A DNA stretch of 64,000 nucleotides, from assembly GCA_963921195.1 (NCBI GenBank), contig OY992536.1, forward strand, positions 95,585,007 to 95,649,006. The letters run 5' to 3'. Shown piece by piece: positions 31,358 through 43,690 of this stretch. Below the pieces are notes generated by a model that was given only the letters and a program-made list of their open reading frames with translations, was not told the DNA's origin and did no database searches. The position numbers and the translations under genes were made by a program. How positions within the stretch are numbered: the stretch's first letter is position 1; each line of letters starts with the position of its first letter. Origin of the DNA: Pegoplata infirma. Taxonomy: Eukaryota > Arthropoda > Insecta > Diptera > Anthomyiidae.

Positions 31358-32100
31358 ACAAGTAAGAAAATTATAGTCGGTCAAGACCGACCATATGATA
31401 CCCTACACCAGAATTTCCCGGGAAATGGGTCCCAAGTTCAACATGGACTGATTAGATATATATTTTGTCAAATCTTTAATAAGTGTAAAAGCACTCGGAA
31501 ATCAAATTTGAGTGGAATAGGCTTCTTTTTGTTGACAATAAACCGCTTCAACTGAATATCGGGCGAAATTTTCTCATGGGACCTAAGTCCAAAAATGGTC
31601 CGATGATAATCAGATTTGATAAGGTTATTAAAGAACACAAACAGAATTTTCTATTGTCATATGAGAGATTTATGTGAAAATCGGGAAGGTGGTTTGTATG
31701 GGGGCTACAAGAAGAACTCGTCCGATTTCTTTAAAATTCGGAATGGTGATTTGTGTGGATAAAACATGATTACCTGCCAAATACCTATTAAAATGCGGCT
31801 ATTAGAGTCATTTGAGCCAAAACTAAAGAGGACCTTTGTATGGGGCCTATGTCTACATATGGACCGATTTTTTCCAATTTCATAGGCTTCGTCCTTGGGC
31901 CAAAAGAGGCTTTAGTTTCAAATTTCAAGTCAATTGATTAAAAATTGCGACCTGTATCGTGTTTACACCGTTTACATGGACAGGCAGACAGACGGACGGA
32001 CGGACAGACGGACGGACGGACGGACAGACGGACATCGCTAAATCGACTCAAAAAGTGATTCTAAGTCGTTCGGTATACTTAGAAGTGGGTCTAGGATAAC
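31358..32100. repeat. dispersed fly repeat with GGAC/AGAC microsatellite
   Basis: It begins ACAAGTAAGAAAATTATAGT followed by a short hairpin (GGTCAAGACCGACC) and ATACCCTACACC. The end carries GACGGACGGACAGAC tandem words (31981-32035) and CTAAATCGACTC. This is the architecture of a repeat class widespread in higher flies. The class of mobile element is not clear to me. Confidence 0.65.
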
Positions 32101-32488
32101 CTGACCAACTGCTTTTGACTAAAAAGCAGGATCGAAAGGTTGAAAAAGCGGGATTTTGATCTAAAAAGCGGGATTTTTTTTAATAAGTGAAATTTGCCTT
32201 GAAGGAACCCACGAATACCCTCCAAAATGCACAAAATTCTGGAAATACTTTTATGGAATTGTAATTTTTTTTATGTAAAAAAATGCATAAGAACTTTGAC
32301 TAGAAAAATTTTATTTTGATTTCGTCAGCAAACATTTTCTCTAGTCTAAGAATTTTTTTACCAACCTTGGGATAAAATATTTAAGAATCAAAACAATTGC
32401 ATATGAAAAACTAAAATTAATTTAGAGTCGTAGACTGAATCTGATAACTTTTCTTATCATTTTCTAAGAGAAAGTAAATCTCATATAT

Positions 32489-33574
32489 GAGGCATTCCAC
32501 ACCAAATGTCCAGCGAAAAAAAACATGTGTACCGTAAACTTCTGAATAGGTGATATGGATAGCCCTATATGGAACTTAGAAAATTGCGTTTTTGGTTTTT
32601 CAATTTTTCAAAAACTGGGCTTAGGTGGCGTGGTCAAATATTGGAAAAATGGTCAAATTTGTGGCGAGTTGCCTTGATTAAATATTTATCACATTAAAAC
32701 GGAATGCACCACAATGTCAAAAATTTACGTTCTTATATAGTTTTGTATGGGCTAACGATTATTTTTTTTTTTTTTTTGGAAAATTTTCAGAACCCGTTCT
32801 GAAATTTTCCATTTTTTAAAAAAGTCAATTTATCAAAAATCCTGCCACTTTTTTTTTCTTTTTTATTTATTTTTTTTAAAGTTTAGAAGTTTGTCCATCC
32901 ACACAAAAAAAACAGAAACACGTTCATCTTTTTTTTTTCGAGAAAATCGCATTTGATCTTTAAATTTCATAACAATTTAGTAATTTGCTTGTATTTTCTT
33001 GTGTCAACAGAGCGTATGACGAATATTTATGCAATTAATATTACTCATTCGCAACTTTAAAACAAAGAAATACAAGCAAATAACAAAATTGTTATGAAAT
33101 TTAAAGTTCAAATGCGATTTTCTCGAAAAAAAAAGATGAACGTGTTTCTGATTTTTTTTGTGTAGATGGACAAACATCTAAACTTTTAAAAAAATAAATA
33201 AAAAAGAAAAAAAAAGTGGCCGGATTTTTGATAAATTGACTTTTTTAAAAAATGGAAAATTTCAGAACGGGTTCTGAAAATTTTCCAAAAAAAAAAAATT
33301 TAATCGATAGCCCATACAAAACTATATAAGAACGTAAATTTTTGACATTGTGGTGCATTCTGTTTTAATGTGATAAATATTTAATCAAGGCAACTCGCCA
33401 CAAATTTTGCCATTTTTCCAATATTTGACCACGCCTCCTAAGCCCAGTTTTCGAAAATTTAAAAAACCAAAAACGCAATTTTCTTAGTTACATATAGGGC
33501 TATCCAAACAACCTATTCAGAAATTTACGGGACACATGTTTTTCTGTAGCGGGACATTTGGTGTGGAATGCCTC
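32489..33574. mobile_element. 1.1-kb palindromic element
   Basis: GAGGCATTCCACACCAAATG starts the left arm and the complement closes at 33574. The arms of about 500 bp match at high identity (GGACACATGT, TAGCCCTATAT, AAAACGCAATTTTCT, GAACGTAAATTTTTGACATT, ATGAACGTGTTTCTG). The centre is near 33030. ATAT flanks both sides, which may be a duplication or chance. Non-coding. Confidence 0.72.
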
Positions 33575-33584
33575 ATATTTTAAA

Positions 33585-33950
33585 AAAAAATTTTGATGAA
33601 AAAACAAAAAAATTGATGAAAAAAAAAAATTAATGAAAAAAAAATTGATGAACAAACAAAAAAATTGATGAAAAAAATTTTGATGAAAAAAAAATTGATG
33701 AAAAAAAAAAAAAAAAATTTGATGAAAAAAAATTAATAAAAAAAAACAAATTGATGAAAAAAATTTGATGAAAAAAAAATTGATGAAAAAAAAATTTGAT
33801 AAAAAAAAATTATGAAAAAAAAGTTTGATAAAAAAAAAAAAATTTATGAAATAAAAAAAATTTATGAAAAAAAAAGTTTGATGAAAAAAAAAAAATTGAT
33901 GAAAAAAAAAATTTTTTTGATGAAAAAAAATTTTTTTTTGGTTGAAAAAT
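33585..33950. repeat. (TTGATGAAAAAAA)n simple repeat
   Basis: About 25 imperfect copies of TTGATGAAAAAAAAA with variable A-run lengths. No coding potential. Confidence 0.85.
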
Positions 33951-33978
33951 AATTATGTTACTTTTTATTCACCAGCTA

Positions 33979-34844
33979 CACTCAAAAAAAAAAAAAAAAA
34001 AACTGTAAAGTCAGCAAAAAAAGCTTGTAAACCTACAAGAAAATTTGCTGATTTTGAACCCACAATTTTTTTGGTAAAGTTAGCAAAAACGTTTTGCTAA
34101 AAATTAGTTAACTGAAATAATTTTTATTTCAACTTAGTTCATACACATTTGAGGACCCCATTGGGTTCGGACCCAATAGGTCCAGACCCCGATGGGCCTA
34201 GACCTAGTTGGTTTCCTTAAAAATCGTCATAGTTTTTGATCCAAAATTTGTGTCCGTTTCGCTCTACCTTGCTTAGTTTTTGAGATACGTGATTTTAGGG
34301 GATCACTGGGCTCTTGAGAATTAAAAAACTCGATAACTTCAAAAATACTACTCGGAGAGCTTTTGGTTATTTTGCGGTCTTGATCTACGTGTTGAGCGCT
34401 ACAAAAATTCTTTTGGACTTTATGTTGTGTCGGCAATATTTACCGAGATATGAGCATTTTAAAATTTTCGGGAATGCTAACTTTTTTGGATCCAAAGTTA
34501 GGTCCCATTAGGGTCCAGACATGTGAAGAGGACCCGCGAAAGTATGGAGATTCTAAAAACCAAAAATGCTCTCCATTTTGATTTATCTGGCTTAGTTTCC
34601 GAGATAGCGCCATTTTAAGTTTTATGAAAATAAAAAAAAATTTACCATTTATTTTTGCTAATGTTAGCAAAAAATCTTGTAAAAATGTAGTCAACTCAAT
34701 TTCAAATTTAGCAAAAGAAATTAGTTCAAAGTTTGTTTAAAATTGCTAATGTGCTAAATAAAGTTTACAAGAATTTTTTGCTAACATGCTAATCTCAACT
34801 AAAAATTTGCTAAAAGTTAGCTAACTAACGTATTTTTTTGAGTG
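33979..34844. mobile_element. CACTCA-ended TA MITE (family C), reverse copy
   Basis: The ends are flanked by TA (33977-33978 and 34845-34846). It is the reverse complement of 7721-8433 with extra sequence near 34500-34630 (GGTCCAGACATGTGAAGAGG). It is the longest copy of the family here, so it probably shows a fuller version of the core. Confidence 0.82.
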
Positions 34845-34909
34845 TAGTGAAAAACGGTTGTATTCACCACGAGGTGAATTATTATCCAAGTTACAAACCC
34901 AAGTTATTA

Positions 34910-35213
34910 AGGTGCGTTCACACGAGAAAGAAATCTCGATAGAAAAATCGAAAATTGTCAACTCTAGCATTTTTAAATATCATCTCTAAAAAAATATATT
35001 TTTAAAATTTTTTTATTAAACAAAATACAGACTTCAAATTAAAAATAATATCAATATCTTCCAAAAATCTGTAACGGTATTAGAAAAAAGGTAAGAAATA
35101 ATACGTTTTAGAGGAATTTTATTTGACACAATTATTGAAAAAGTCAAATTCACAGGTACTCTGTCGTTTTTTGGTCTTTGTCTAGCAGTTTTCTCTCCCG
35201 TGTAAACGTGCCT
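34910..35213. mobile_element. PIF/Harbinger-like MITE, TTA duplication
   Basis: The ends AGGTGCGTTCACACGAGA and, in complement, AGGCACGTTTACACGGGAGA are flanked by TTA (34907-34909 and 35214-35216). A TWA duplication with AGG-starting ends fits PIF/Harbinger. The interior is AT-rich. Confidence 0.75.
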
Positions 35214-35216
35214 TTA

Positions 35217-36500
35217 AAATCTAATTTTTATTTATTATCAAATTCCGCTAATTTGAATCAGTTTGAAACTATTTATTTTAAAAATAATGAAATAAATTAA
35301 TAAAATAGCAAAAAAAATCCAAATATTAAAATTGTATAAAAAGTTGAAATGCAGGCTTTCCTGGGATAACGGCACATTGAAATTTTTTTTGACAATATTT
35401 CTGAGATCAGCGGGTGTTAATTACTCTAAAAAAGTACCTTTTTCTAAGAAGAAAAATAAAATTGAATCTTTTTCCAAAATGGGTTAAGAAAATGAAAATA
35501 GTAATTCTTGTTTTCTTTTTCGTTAATTGCTAGCTTATATAGTCAAACTGAGGTGGCGTCCTGCAACTTTTTTAAAATTAGACACCAGCCTAAAAACATT
35601 ATCATGTTAAAAAAACTTTGAAGGTTTTGTTATGGAATATGTCAAATTTCATTTGCTTTTGGTTTTCCCATTCCGATTTTCGTTGTTGCTTTTTAGTATC
35701 GCTTTACCAAAGTATCTCTTCTTCGATTTTTGCAATTCTAGCGAACACTATAATTTGCTATTGTCTAATTTTCAATGTTAGCCCCCAACTGAGCGCCACA
35801 TTTTGCTCCAGCAACAGCGAAAGGAAATCAGTAAACAAAATTTTTCAATAGTTTTTTAGAAAAATTTTTGATTGTAACAATAATTTAGTTCCAGTATACC
35901 GAGTCCTATCCCTCTCCTTCTGCGAACACGTTTAAATAAAATTTAGCTAGTAGTTCAACATGCCATCAAATATTAAAAAATTTTAATACACATAGTGGGC
36001 AGTTTCTTTTAAAATAAATTTAAAACAAAAAAACATCATGTTAAATTGACAAAAACACTTTAAAAAAGTGCAAAGATCATAAATGGTAAAATTATTTAAA
36101 AATAGAAACATTTGAGAAACTTCAATATTCGATCATTAAAAAAATAATGTTTGACACTCCGTTGCTGATGTTGTGATCTTTAAAACGGAAGTGTGCCATT
36201 AATCTTTAAAAACAAAATATGTCTTCTTTTTCTAAGCCAATTTGGAAGAAGAAAAAGACAAGCCAAACTAACAAAAACAAAAAAAAACAATTGAGTCAAT
36301 TTGACAAGACAACCCAAAAACCAAAATCTAGACTTAAAGTATACAATTTGTCAATGAATAACAAGAACGAAACTCAAAATACTATGAACGAAACTTGCAC
36401 ACAGCAAGCAGAAGACAATCCTCTTTGACGAATAAATTCAAAAAAAATCATGAATGAATTATAGCTGTGTAGAGGAAAAGGTATGGAAAAAATCAAATGT
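35217..36500. other. AT-rich stretch without a recognised gene
   Basis: The open frames here (35618-35851 and 36219-36428) are short. One is lysine/asparagine-rich low complexity and neither shows a recognisable motif. I find no element ends. Confidence 0.45.
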
Positions 36501-36534
36501 AAAAAAAAATTAACCTGTTAAATGAGTAAAACGA

Positions 36535-36985
36535 TAATAATTGAATATCGAAGATCTTGTAACTCGAAAAAAGATCAATTGTTATCCGAAAGAGGTCAAT
36601 TGTTATTCGACAAAGATTCATTTGTAATTCGAGAAAGGTTAATTGAAATTGAAAAAATATCAATTGCAATACGAAAAAAATCAATTGTAATTCGAAAATT
36701 CTAATTTAAATTAGAAAATTACAAGTGTTATTAAAAAAAAGTCGATTTCAAAACCAGTTGATATTTTTTGACCCCTTTCGAATTTAAATTGATTTCTTTT
36801 GAGTTACAATTGAAATCTTCGAATGACAATTGATCTCTTTCCAATTACAATTGATCTTTTACGAATTACAATTGAAATTATTCAAATAAAAATTTATCTC
36901 TTGCAAATTACATTTGATCTTTTTCGAATTACAATTGAAATCTTCGAATTACAAATTTAATATTCGACCTACAAGATATTAATAA
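36535..36985. mobile_element. small foldback element with tandem-repeat arms
   Basis: The left arm (36540-36730) is about nine copies of a roughly 20-bp unit like TCAATTGTAATTCGAAAAAA. The right arm (36775-36970) is a similar array in inverse (TTCGAATTACAATTGAAATC). The outer parts AGATCTTGTAACTCGAA and TTCGACCTACAAGATAT also pair. The unit shares its CAATTG.AATTC core with the larger foldback at 13122-15258. Confidence 0.65.
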
Positions 36986-37642
36986 ACTCTTCAGTTGAGA
37001 GAATGGAATTGCGGTTGTACCAACCAAATTTTTGTGCCCCCACACAGTTGCTACATTTATTCGATTTGCATCCGAAGATCACAAGAAATCAAGATGAAAT
37101 ATAGATATTCCTGGGACTTCAGCAGTGATTTTATAACTATGCTTCACTTAACAGGTTAACCATTGAACTCTCTACTCTAAACATGGCTTAAATAAGAAAA
37201 CAAAAAACGTAACTCTTAAATTTTGTTTCTTATTGTTGTAGCTTGTTAAAAAACCAATCTTACATTCATTCATTCATAGACAGACAGACTTGTATATGGT
37301 TAAAAACAAACACAACAAGAAATTAATAACATAAGTACCTAATCCAATCAATCAAATCGAACAATGTATCAAACATAAAAAAATCTATCTATCTATAAAA
37401 ACTCTTATTCATTCATATTCACATATGGTTGTAGAAAGAGTTCAGTGATGCCATATTGCGGGGATTAGTTTTGGGCCCAAATTACGGCATCCCTGATCGA
37501 ATAAAATTTCGATACATGTTAATAAAAACTATAAAAAAATTTCGTAAAACCTTTGAATTTATTATCGTGCCAAGTGTTGAATCTGTTGCGAATACTGGGG
37601 ATTTTTTTTAGTTATTTTATATCTTTTACTTAACTAACACTA

Positions 37643-38107
37643 CACTAAAAGAATTTTGTTTATTACAGCTATGAAATCGTACATTGAATCAATGAAAAAA
37701 ATCATTGGAAGTCAGCCAACGATGCCCTTTATAGAATCTATGAAACATATTCATAGAAACCAGAAATCTATGAAAAAGTTCATAGGCTATAAAAAAAAAA
37801 ATTATTCAATTCTATTTCTATTTATTTTATTATTTAAATTTTATTTATTTTTTTTTTTATTATTTTATTTAGTATTTCCAATTTTCTATTTTTAACAATT
37901 TATATGTTCTTTAACTTATTCCCACTTAGATTCGAACACAGAACCAGTTGTTCTCTAGCCACTTATCTAAAGTATAGAAACAAATAATAACAATTAAAAT
38001 CCATTTTGTTTAATGTTCTGCTTTAACATATTTAGTCTGTGAATATGCTCTGTCACAATGCTCTGCCAAAAGCTGTGTGTGTGTTTGTAGAAAACAAAAT
38101 TTTTGTG
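37643..38107. mobile_element. TA MITE carrying a tRNA-like segment
   Basis: The ends CACTAAAAGAATTTTGTT and AACAAAATTTTTGTG (TA on both sides: 37641-37642 and 38108-38109) are inverted. The left part holds imperfect repeats of ATGAA(A)..TTCATAG. The middle is T-rich. On the minus strand at about 37925-37985 it contains TAGATAAGTGGCTAGAGAAC and TGTTCGAATCTAAG, resembling the A and B boxes of a tRNA. The layout parallels the outer element at 55516-58522. Confidence 0.6.
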
Positions 38108-38149
38108 TAGTTACAAACAAAAAATTAGCGAACATTTCCCTCCTTTGGT

Positions 38150-38610
38150 GGCGCTGATAGCTAAGGCGTCGACAATAACCACTTCAGCCGGGAGGGATTG
38201 GGCCATACATTTTATCCACTAGGATGTACCATGTGAGCGCTATGAGCTAATGTACTAAAAAAAAAATTAAATTCAAAAAATGTGTGGGGACCAGCTTAAG
38301 GGCTGAATATTGTGGGTAGGTTTGTTCTAAGAAAATGTTGGTATGTATTTAAAAAAAATATTGGAGGTCGGTCATGCATTTCACTCGTCTAGGGGCAACC
38401 CTAGGGTAGTTAGAGCGGTGTGAGCAAATTTCATAAAAATACCATTTTGTATGGAAGCCCACTTAAGGAGTGAAGATAGGGAGCAGGTTTGTTCAGAAAA
38501 GAAAATTGGGGGGGGGGGGGGAAGTAATGGGACCGTTCATACATTTTACCCCTCTAGGGGGAACCATGTGAGCGCTAAGAGCTGATGCCCTAAAAAACAA
38601 AATTTAAAAA
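38150..38610. repeat. three degenerate tandem repeats, period about 180 bp
   Basis: Each unit has CATACATTTTACCCCTCTAG followed by GGGGGAACCATGTGAGCGCT or a close variant (near 38205, 38375 and 38545). Each then has TTTGTTC.GAAAA. Includes a G run at 38507-38521. Confidence 0.6.
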
Positions 38611-38624
38611 ATGCAGTTTTTCAG

Positions 38625-38822
38625 CGTTTGGTTTAGTTTTCTAAGGGGGAACTTTTTTCTCTTGGTCCGATTTTGCCCATTTCCGAACATAACCAGCCTA
38701 TGAGTCATAGGCTATGACCATAAGACATATTCGTGCCAAACTTCTGAAGTCTAGCTCTTTTATCGACTGTATCGTGTCCTCTACAGACGGACACGGACGG
38801 ACAGACGGACTTCGCTAGAATG
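38625..38822. repeat. dispersed fly repeat, partial copy
   Basis: Matches the middle of the complete copy at 40351-40871 (GGGGAACTTTTTTCTC, CGATTTTGCCCATTTCCGAA, GACGGACAGACGGAC, CTAGAATGTCTTAGAA). It stops where a hAT-like end begins. Confidence 0.65.
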
Positions 38823-38830
38823 TCTTAGAA

Positions 38831-38900
38831 CAGCGGTTACCAACCTTTTTGGCTCGCGTATCCCTAATTTTAAATTTTATCAGCCGCGTACCCCTAACGA
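38831..38900. mobile_element. hAT-like left end, partner not found
   Basis: CAGCGGTTACCAACCTTTTT resembles the very common hAT terminus CAGNGGTTCYCAACCTTTTT. It interrupts the fly repeat at TCTTAGAA. The matching right end was not found within several hundred bases, so length and content are unknown. Confidence 0.45.
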
Positions 38901-40350
38901 GTTTTTTGTTTTCGTTAAAAATGTTAGAGTCAAATTTGAAATTTTTGATCTGTATTATATTTTTTTGGAAGGATTTAGGGGAGATCAAAACAATGGTGGT
39001 ATTTTTTTGGAAAAATGTTCGCTCCTTTGGGTTGTTCAATGCATCTGAAAATGCGGATTTTGAGCTGATTTTTCATTTTATGAACTACTAAAAAATTTTC
39101 CAAAAACCTATCACAGGGGGCGGAAATATAATGTTTTTAATATTTTTAAATTTTTTTTCATACGAGGGCAGATCAATAATTTCGTGGCTTTTCGAATGAA
39201 ATGAAAAAGGAATGATAGTGCATTATGAGCTTAACAGAAATGTTTCTAAAATGACGATAAACATGTTTTTGAGAACATTTTCTCAAAAACCTGACATCAT
39301 AAGGAAATTTGGGAACCATATTCGGAATCAGAATCGAAAGGTTAATCGAAAACAAACGATCAGATCTCAAAATATCGTCCAAATCTATTGCAAAAAATAC
39401 TCTTTAAATTGCACAAAAACACTTTTTTTTTGTCAACTTTATTAAAAACCTGGTATTGCATTTGAGCGATATCGGTTCGGCGGTTCAAAAGTTATGAACG
39501 AAAATGTAAGGATACCTCAAAAATATTGGTACATTCAACATAACCTAAAAATACAAAATGCTTTAATTCGGTTGCTGGTAGTAAAACAAGAACGAACATA
39601 TTTTTTTGACAAAAAAAAAGAAAAAAATTCCGGTTTTTTTTTTGCGGAAATTTTTTTTGTTTTTTTTCAAAAATAATTTCCTTTCAAATAAAGTTTTTTG
39701 CAATAATCTTTTTGAAATTGTGGAGGGTATCAATTCGGCAAGGCTGAATTTAACTTTTTTTACTTACAAGGGAAGTATCTCAACCCTTATGATCCGATTT
39801 GCATGAAACGTAACATATATCATGAAATCCAGCAAAGATTTTATAAAATCTGACCGAGGGTCTTCAAATTTATTTAATTTTTTGTACACATGTGCTCTAT
39901 AGAGCCAATTAAACATATCCATTTTCAGTTTTTTATATTTAAAAAAAATCGCGATTTTTTCGCGAATTTAATTTTCTTCAAAAATGGAAAAAATCAAAAA
40001 AGTATGCTACTTTGAATAGCCATATCTTCGGAAGTATCTATCGAATTTCTTCAATTCAAAAAGCATTCGATTCAGACGATAGTCTTACTTTACATTAATG
40101 TAATAAAAAAAAATATTTTTAAAAAAAGTGCATTTTTGATGCAAATGCATTTTTTGGATGCATTTTTTAAAACTTTCTCCCCCTTCAATTTTTTTTAAAC
40201 CTACATAAATCGAAAATATAGCATTTTTTACACAAAATTGCGTACAGATTTTTTTGTGACGGAGTTTCGTAAAAATTTTGTAATTTTTTTAAAAATACCT
40301 TATTGGTTTTTCCATACAATTTTTTCATAAAATTCATAAAATAACAAAAA

Positions 40351-40871
40351 CAAGTGAGAGTGTTAAATTCGGCTGTGCCGAATCTTTTATACCCTCCAAC
40401 ACTTAAAAAAAAAAAAATAAAAACAGGGGCGTCTTTTTTTTTTTTTTTTTTGGGTGGGGTAAAGTCGGTTGGAGACAACATTCCTGGATCCAACTGCAAC
40501 TTCTTTTGACATAACAATGTTTCGTTTGCTAAGCAAAAGTACAAAAAACCTATAAAAAATGGCTTTTTTTAGAGGTTTTTTTAGTTCTTAAGAGGGGAAC
40601 TTTTTTCCCCCTGAACCGATTTTGCCCATGTTCGAACTTAACCAGCCCAATACTATAAGACATATTCGTGCCAAATTTCAGGAGTCTAGCTCTTTTACCT
40701 TGGACTGTATCGTGTCTTCCACAGACGGACGGACGGACATCGCTAGAATGTCTTAGAATGGATCACTGATCAATAATATATATACTTTATGGGGTCCTAG
40801 ACCGATATTTCGATGCGTTACACACGGAATGACAAAGTGAGTATACCCCCATACTGTGGTTGGAGGGTATA
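40351..40871. repeat. dispersed fly repeat, complete copy
   Basis: Starts ACAAGTGAGAGTGTTAAATT with the short hairpin TTCGGCTGTGCCGAA and ATACCCTCCAAC, and ends ACTGTGGTTGGAGGGTATAA. It contains GACGGACGGACGGACATCG. It serves as the reference for the partial copies at 30850, 38625, 42370 and 51540. Typical of interspersed repeats in higher flies. Confidence 0.7.
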
Positions 40872-41774
40872 AAAAATTTTAGTCTAAGGAAAAACTACAT
40901 AAGCATTTTTTAAAAAAATCACGAAAATTTTGTGAAACGCCGTCACAAAAAAAAAATGTATCCAATTTTATGTAAAAAATTCTATATTTTCGATTTATGC
41001 AGGTTTCAGACAAATTGAAGGGGGATAAAGTTTTAAAAAATGCATCCAAAAATTGCATTTGCATCAAAAATGCATTTTTTAAAAAAAATATTTTTTGTTA
41101 GTGCATTGGTATAAAAACGGATAATCAGTTGAATCGAATGCTTTTTGAGTCGTAGAAATCCGATAGATACTTTCGAAGAAATGGCTTTTTAAAGTTACAT
41201 ACTTTTTTGATAAAATTGCTAAATAAACATTAAATTGATTTTTTGTATGGAAAAAATCAAATAAGTAGTTTTAAAAAAATCACAAAAATTTTTTGAAACG
41301 CCGTCACAAAAAAAACGGTACTCAATTTTGTGTAAAAAATGCCATATTTTCGAATTATGCAGGTTTCAAAAAAATTTAAGGGGGAGAAAGTTTTGAAAAA
41401 TGCATAAAAAAATTGCATTTGCATCAAAAATGCACTTTTTTTGGAAAAACTTTTTTTTTATTGCATTGGTATAAAAAAGGACGAACGTTTGAATCAAATG
41501 CTTTTTGAATCGTAGAAATCCGATAGATACTTTAGAAGATATGGCTCTTCAAATTAACATACTTTTTTGATTTTTTAAATTTTTGAAGAAAATTAAATTC
41601 GCGAAAAATCGCGATTTTTTTAAAATTAAAAAAACTGAAAATGGATATGTTTTATTAGCTTTATGGAGAATGCATACCGTTAATATAAAGAAAATCGAAA
41701 GACCTAAGGTCAGAAAATAGCATTTTTTATGTGTTTTCTGGTGGATTTTGTGATATATAAAAGAGACAATTCTA

Positions 41775-42221
41775 AGGTTGGGGTGTTTCGGCTTATCGGC
41801 CATATCGGGGATTTAGGGGTTCAAAACATGGGTCAAAAAACGGCGAAAAAATCGTTTTTTTGGATTTTTCAGCCATTTTTTTCTAAGAAACTATAATATG
41901 TTTACATATGAGAAGAAAGGTTTTTTTAATGCCTATCCAATGGTGGCATAACCTTGTAAAAGTTTTGCTTCGTTAAATACCTTTTTCATGAAAATGTGTA
42001 AATTTTTGGGGGGTATTTATATGAAGACATAGACCTACTATGTTCATATGAATAGGAAATAATCTTTATTAAATTTAAGTCGACACGTATTTTTGCTCTA
42101 ATGGATATTCCTGTTAGTTCGGGAGTTATCGAAATTTTCCCGAAGGTCCACATTGTTTCATAAGGGGACAACGAAATTTTGAAACACTGATATGGCCGAT
42201 AAGCCGAGACACCCCAACCTT
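41775..42221. mobile_element. inverted-repeat element inside the larger palindrome
   Basis: AGGTTGGGGTGTTTCGGCTT, continuing to TATCGGCCATATC, is inverted at 42189-42220. The flanks GAGACAATTCT and AAAATCGTCTC are themselves imperfectly inverted. No clear target duplication. Confidence 0.55.
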
Positions 42222-42369
42222 AAAATCGTCTCATTAATATATATTTTAAGTTTCAGGCAAATCGATTTATAAGGGTTGATATACTTCCCTTGTTAGTTTC
42301 TCTCCGAAATGTAAAAATAGTTTTTTGCACTTAAGTAATACACTCATTTGCCAAATTTACAGCTCTTTT

Positions 42370-42485
42370 GGTTTGAACTGCACCTTGTTTTCCACAGACA
42401 GATGGACGGATGTATTTAGCTAGAGTGTCTTAGAAATGGATCAATAATATATTAACTAAATGGGGTCCTCGTCCGAAATTTTTGA
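42370..42485. repeat. dispersed fly repeat, tail only
   Basis: CCACAGACAGATGGACGGAT, CTAGAGTGTCTTAGAA and TGGGGTCCTCGTCCG match the 3' third of the family. Confidence 0.55.
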
Positions 42486-42519
42486 AAAACTTCAGAAAAA
42501 AATTTAATTTCCACTTACA

Positions 42520-43690
42520 ATTAGTGTTATCATCAGCATGATTTTCTAACCGAATAACTTTCCTTATTATTTTCTAAGGAAAAAATTTATCTTAAATATT
42601 TTTCATAGAAGGATGTCTCAGAATTGCAGATTTTATCTTTAGAAAATATTTTGATACTTATTTGACTCTGAATGTAAGAATTTTTTGATTGAAAAATTAT
42701 CTCAAATTTAAAGAAAAGTTTTCCTTAACAATGAAAAATGTTTCTGAATTTTTCTGCAAACAAATTTCTCAGAATCGGATAACATTTCTACTGGAAAAAG
42801 TCTCAGGTTTTTCTATGAAGAAATAAATTTCCGAAGCTTCGAATTTTTTTTTTTGAAATTTTTTTTTAAGGAAATGAGAATTTCTTTGTTTAAAAAATCT
42901 TAGAATATGCAAATTCCAATGTTTTTTTTTTAGTAAAAATGTTTTAGAACTTTTCTATAGAATGCAAGATCAGAACCTGAAATTTTTTTTGTAAAAAAAA
43001 TTTCTCAGAATCTGAAAATTTTTTTCTGTTGGAAGATTCTGAGAATTTTTCTATAGGAAATGTATCTCTAAATATGAAAAATGTTTCAGAATCTAAGAAA
43101 TTGCCTTAGAAAACATTAAAACCGTAAAATTTTTCTATTGAAAAATGCTATACAATTTAAGATTTTATTTTTACAAAAGGTTATACAAATTTCTTCATAA
43201 AATATTTTAGAAACTGATAGTTCTTTAGTATCTGATAATGATAATTTCCTTTTATGAAATATGTTTCAGGGTCTGTGAATTTTTGTATTCGAAAAAGTTC
43301 TTTAATTACTTTAAAATATGGGAATTATTTTTTATAAAATTTTGAAAAAAATTTTTATAGAAATAATGTCGCAGAATCTCAGATTGTTTCTATAGAAAAA
43401 AGTTAAAAAATCTGAGACATTTTCTATAAGAAAATGTTGAATATTAGTTGTTCCACAGAAAATACGATCTTAGAATTAAAAAATTTTTTTATATCAAAGG
43501 TTTTTAGAATCTGAACATTTTTCTTAAGGCAAATACCTCAAAAATGTGTTATTTTTCTATATGAAAAATACTTTAGAACTTAAGAGTTTTTCTGTAGTAA
43601 AAATGTCTCAATATCTGAGAAATTTTGCGAAGAAAACATGCATAAAAACCTTATAATTTATTAAACAAATTGTTTGGAATATTAAACTTT
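42520..43690. repeat. long degenerate 'CTCAGAATCTGA' minisatellite
   Basis: About 30 imperfect units of roughly 35-45 bp combine CTCAGAATCTGA-type words with ATTTTTCTATAGAAAA. It is the longest example in the window of the same degenerate repeat seen at 8436, 9812 and 61755, here in the complementary orientation. Confidence 0.6.

Larger units (their letters stand above)
39765..42290. repeat. 2.5-kb inverted repeat
   Basis: CAAGGGAAGTATCTCAACCC (39768) pairs with GGGTTGATATACTTCCCTTG near 42285. Arm blocks such as TTGATGCAAATGCATTTTT, CTCCCCCTTCAATTTTTTT and TGACGGAGTTTCG are matched in inverse at 40890-41230, and again in a direct copy at 41270-41650. So the right arm is duplicated. A fly repeat (40351-40871) sits in the loop. 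The open frames here recur in both arms and are not genes. Confidence 0.65.

Noticed and set aside
31981..32035. A distinct GGAC satellite locus
   Set aside because: The short GACGGACGGACAGAC run is a normal internal part of the dispersed fly repeat, recurring at 38790, 40725 and 51585.
36219..36428. Lysine/asparagine-rich 69-residue protein
   Set aside because: Composition reflects A-rich DNA. No motif, no splice context, no neighbouring exon.
37437..37494. Tiny hAT-like pair CAGTGATGCC / GGCATCCCTG
   Set aside because: The ends pair over about 12 bp but the element would be only 58 bp and there is no 8-bp duplication. May be a remnant but is not supportable.
39170..39230. Mariner-type end (TACGAGGGCAGATCAATAAT)
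   Set aside because: It resembles some mariner tips, but no inverted partner or transposase was found nearby.
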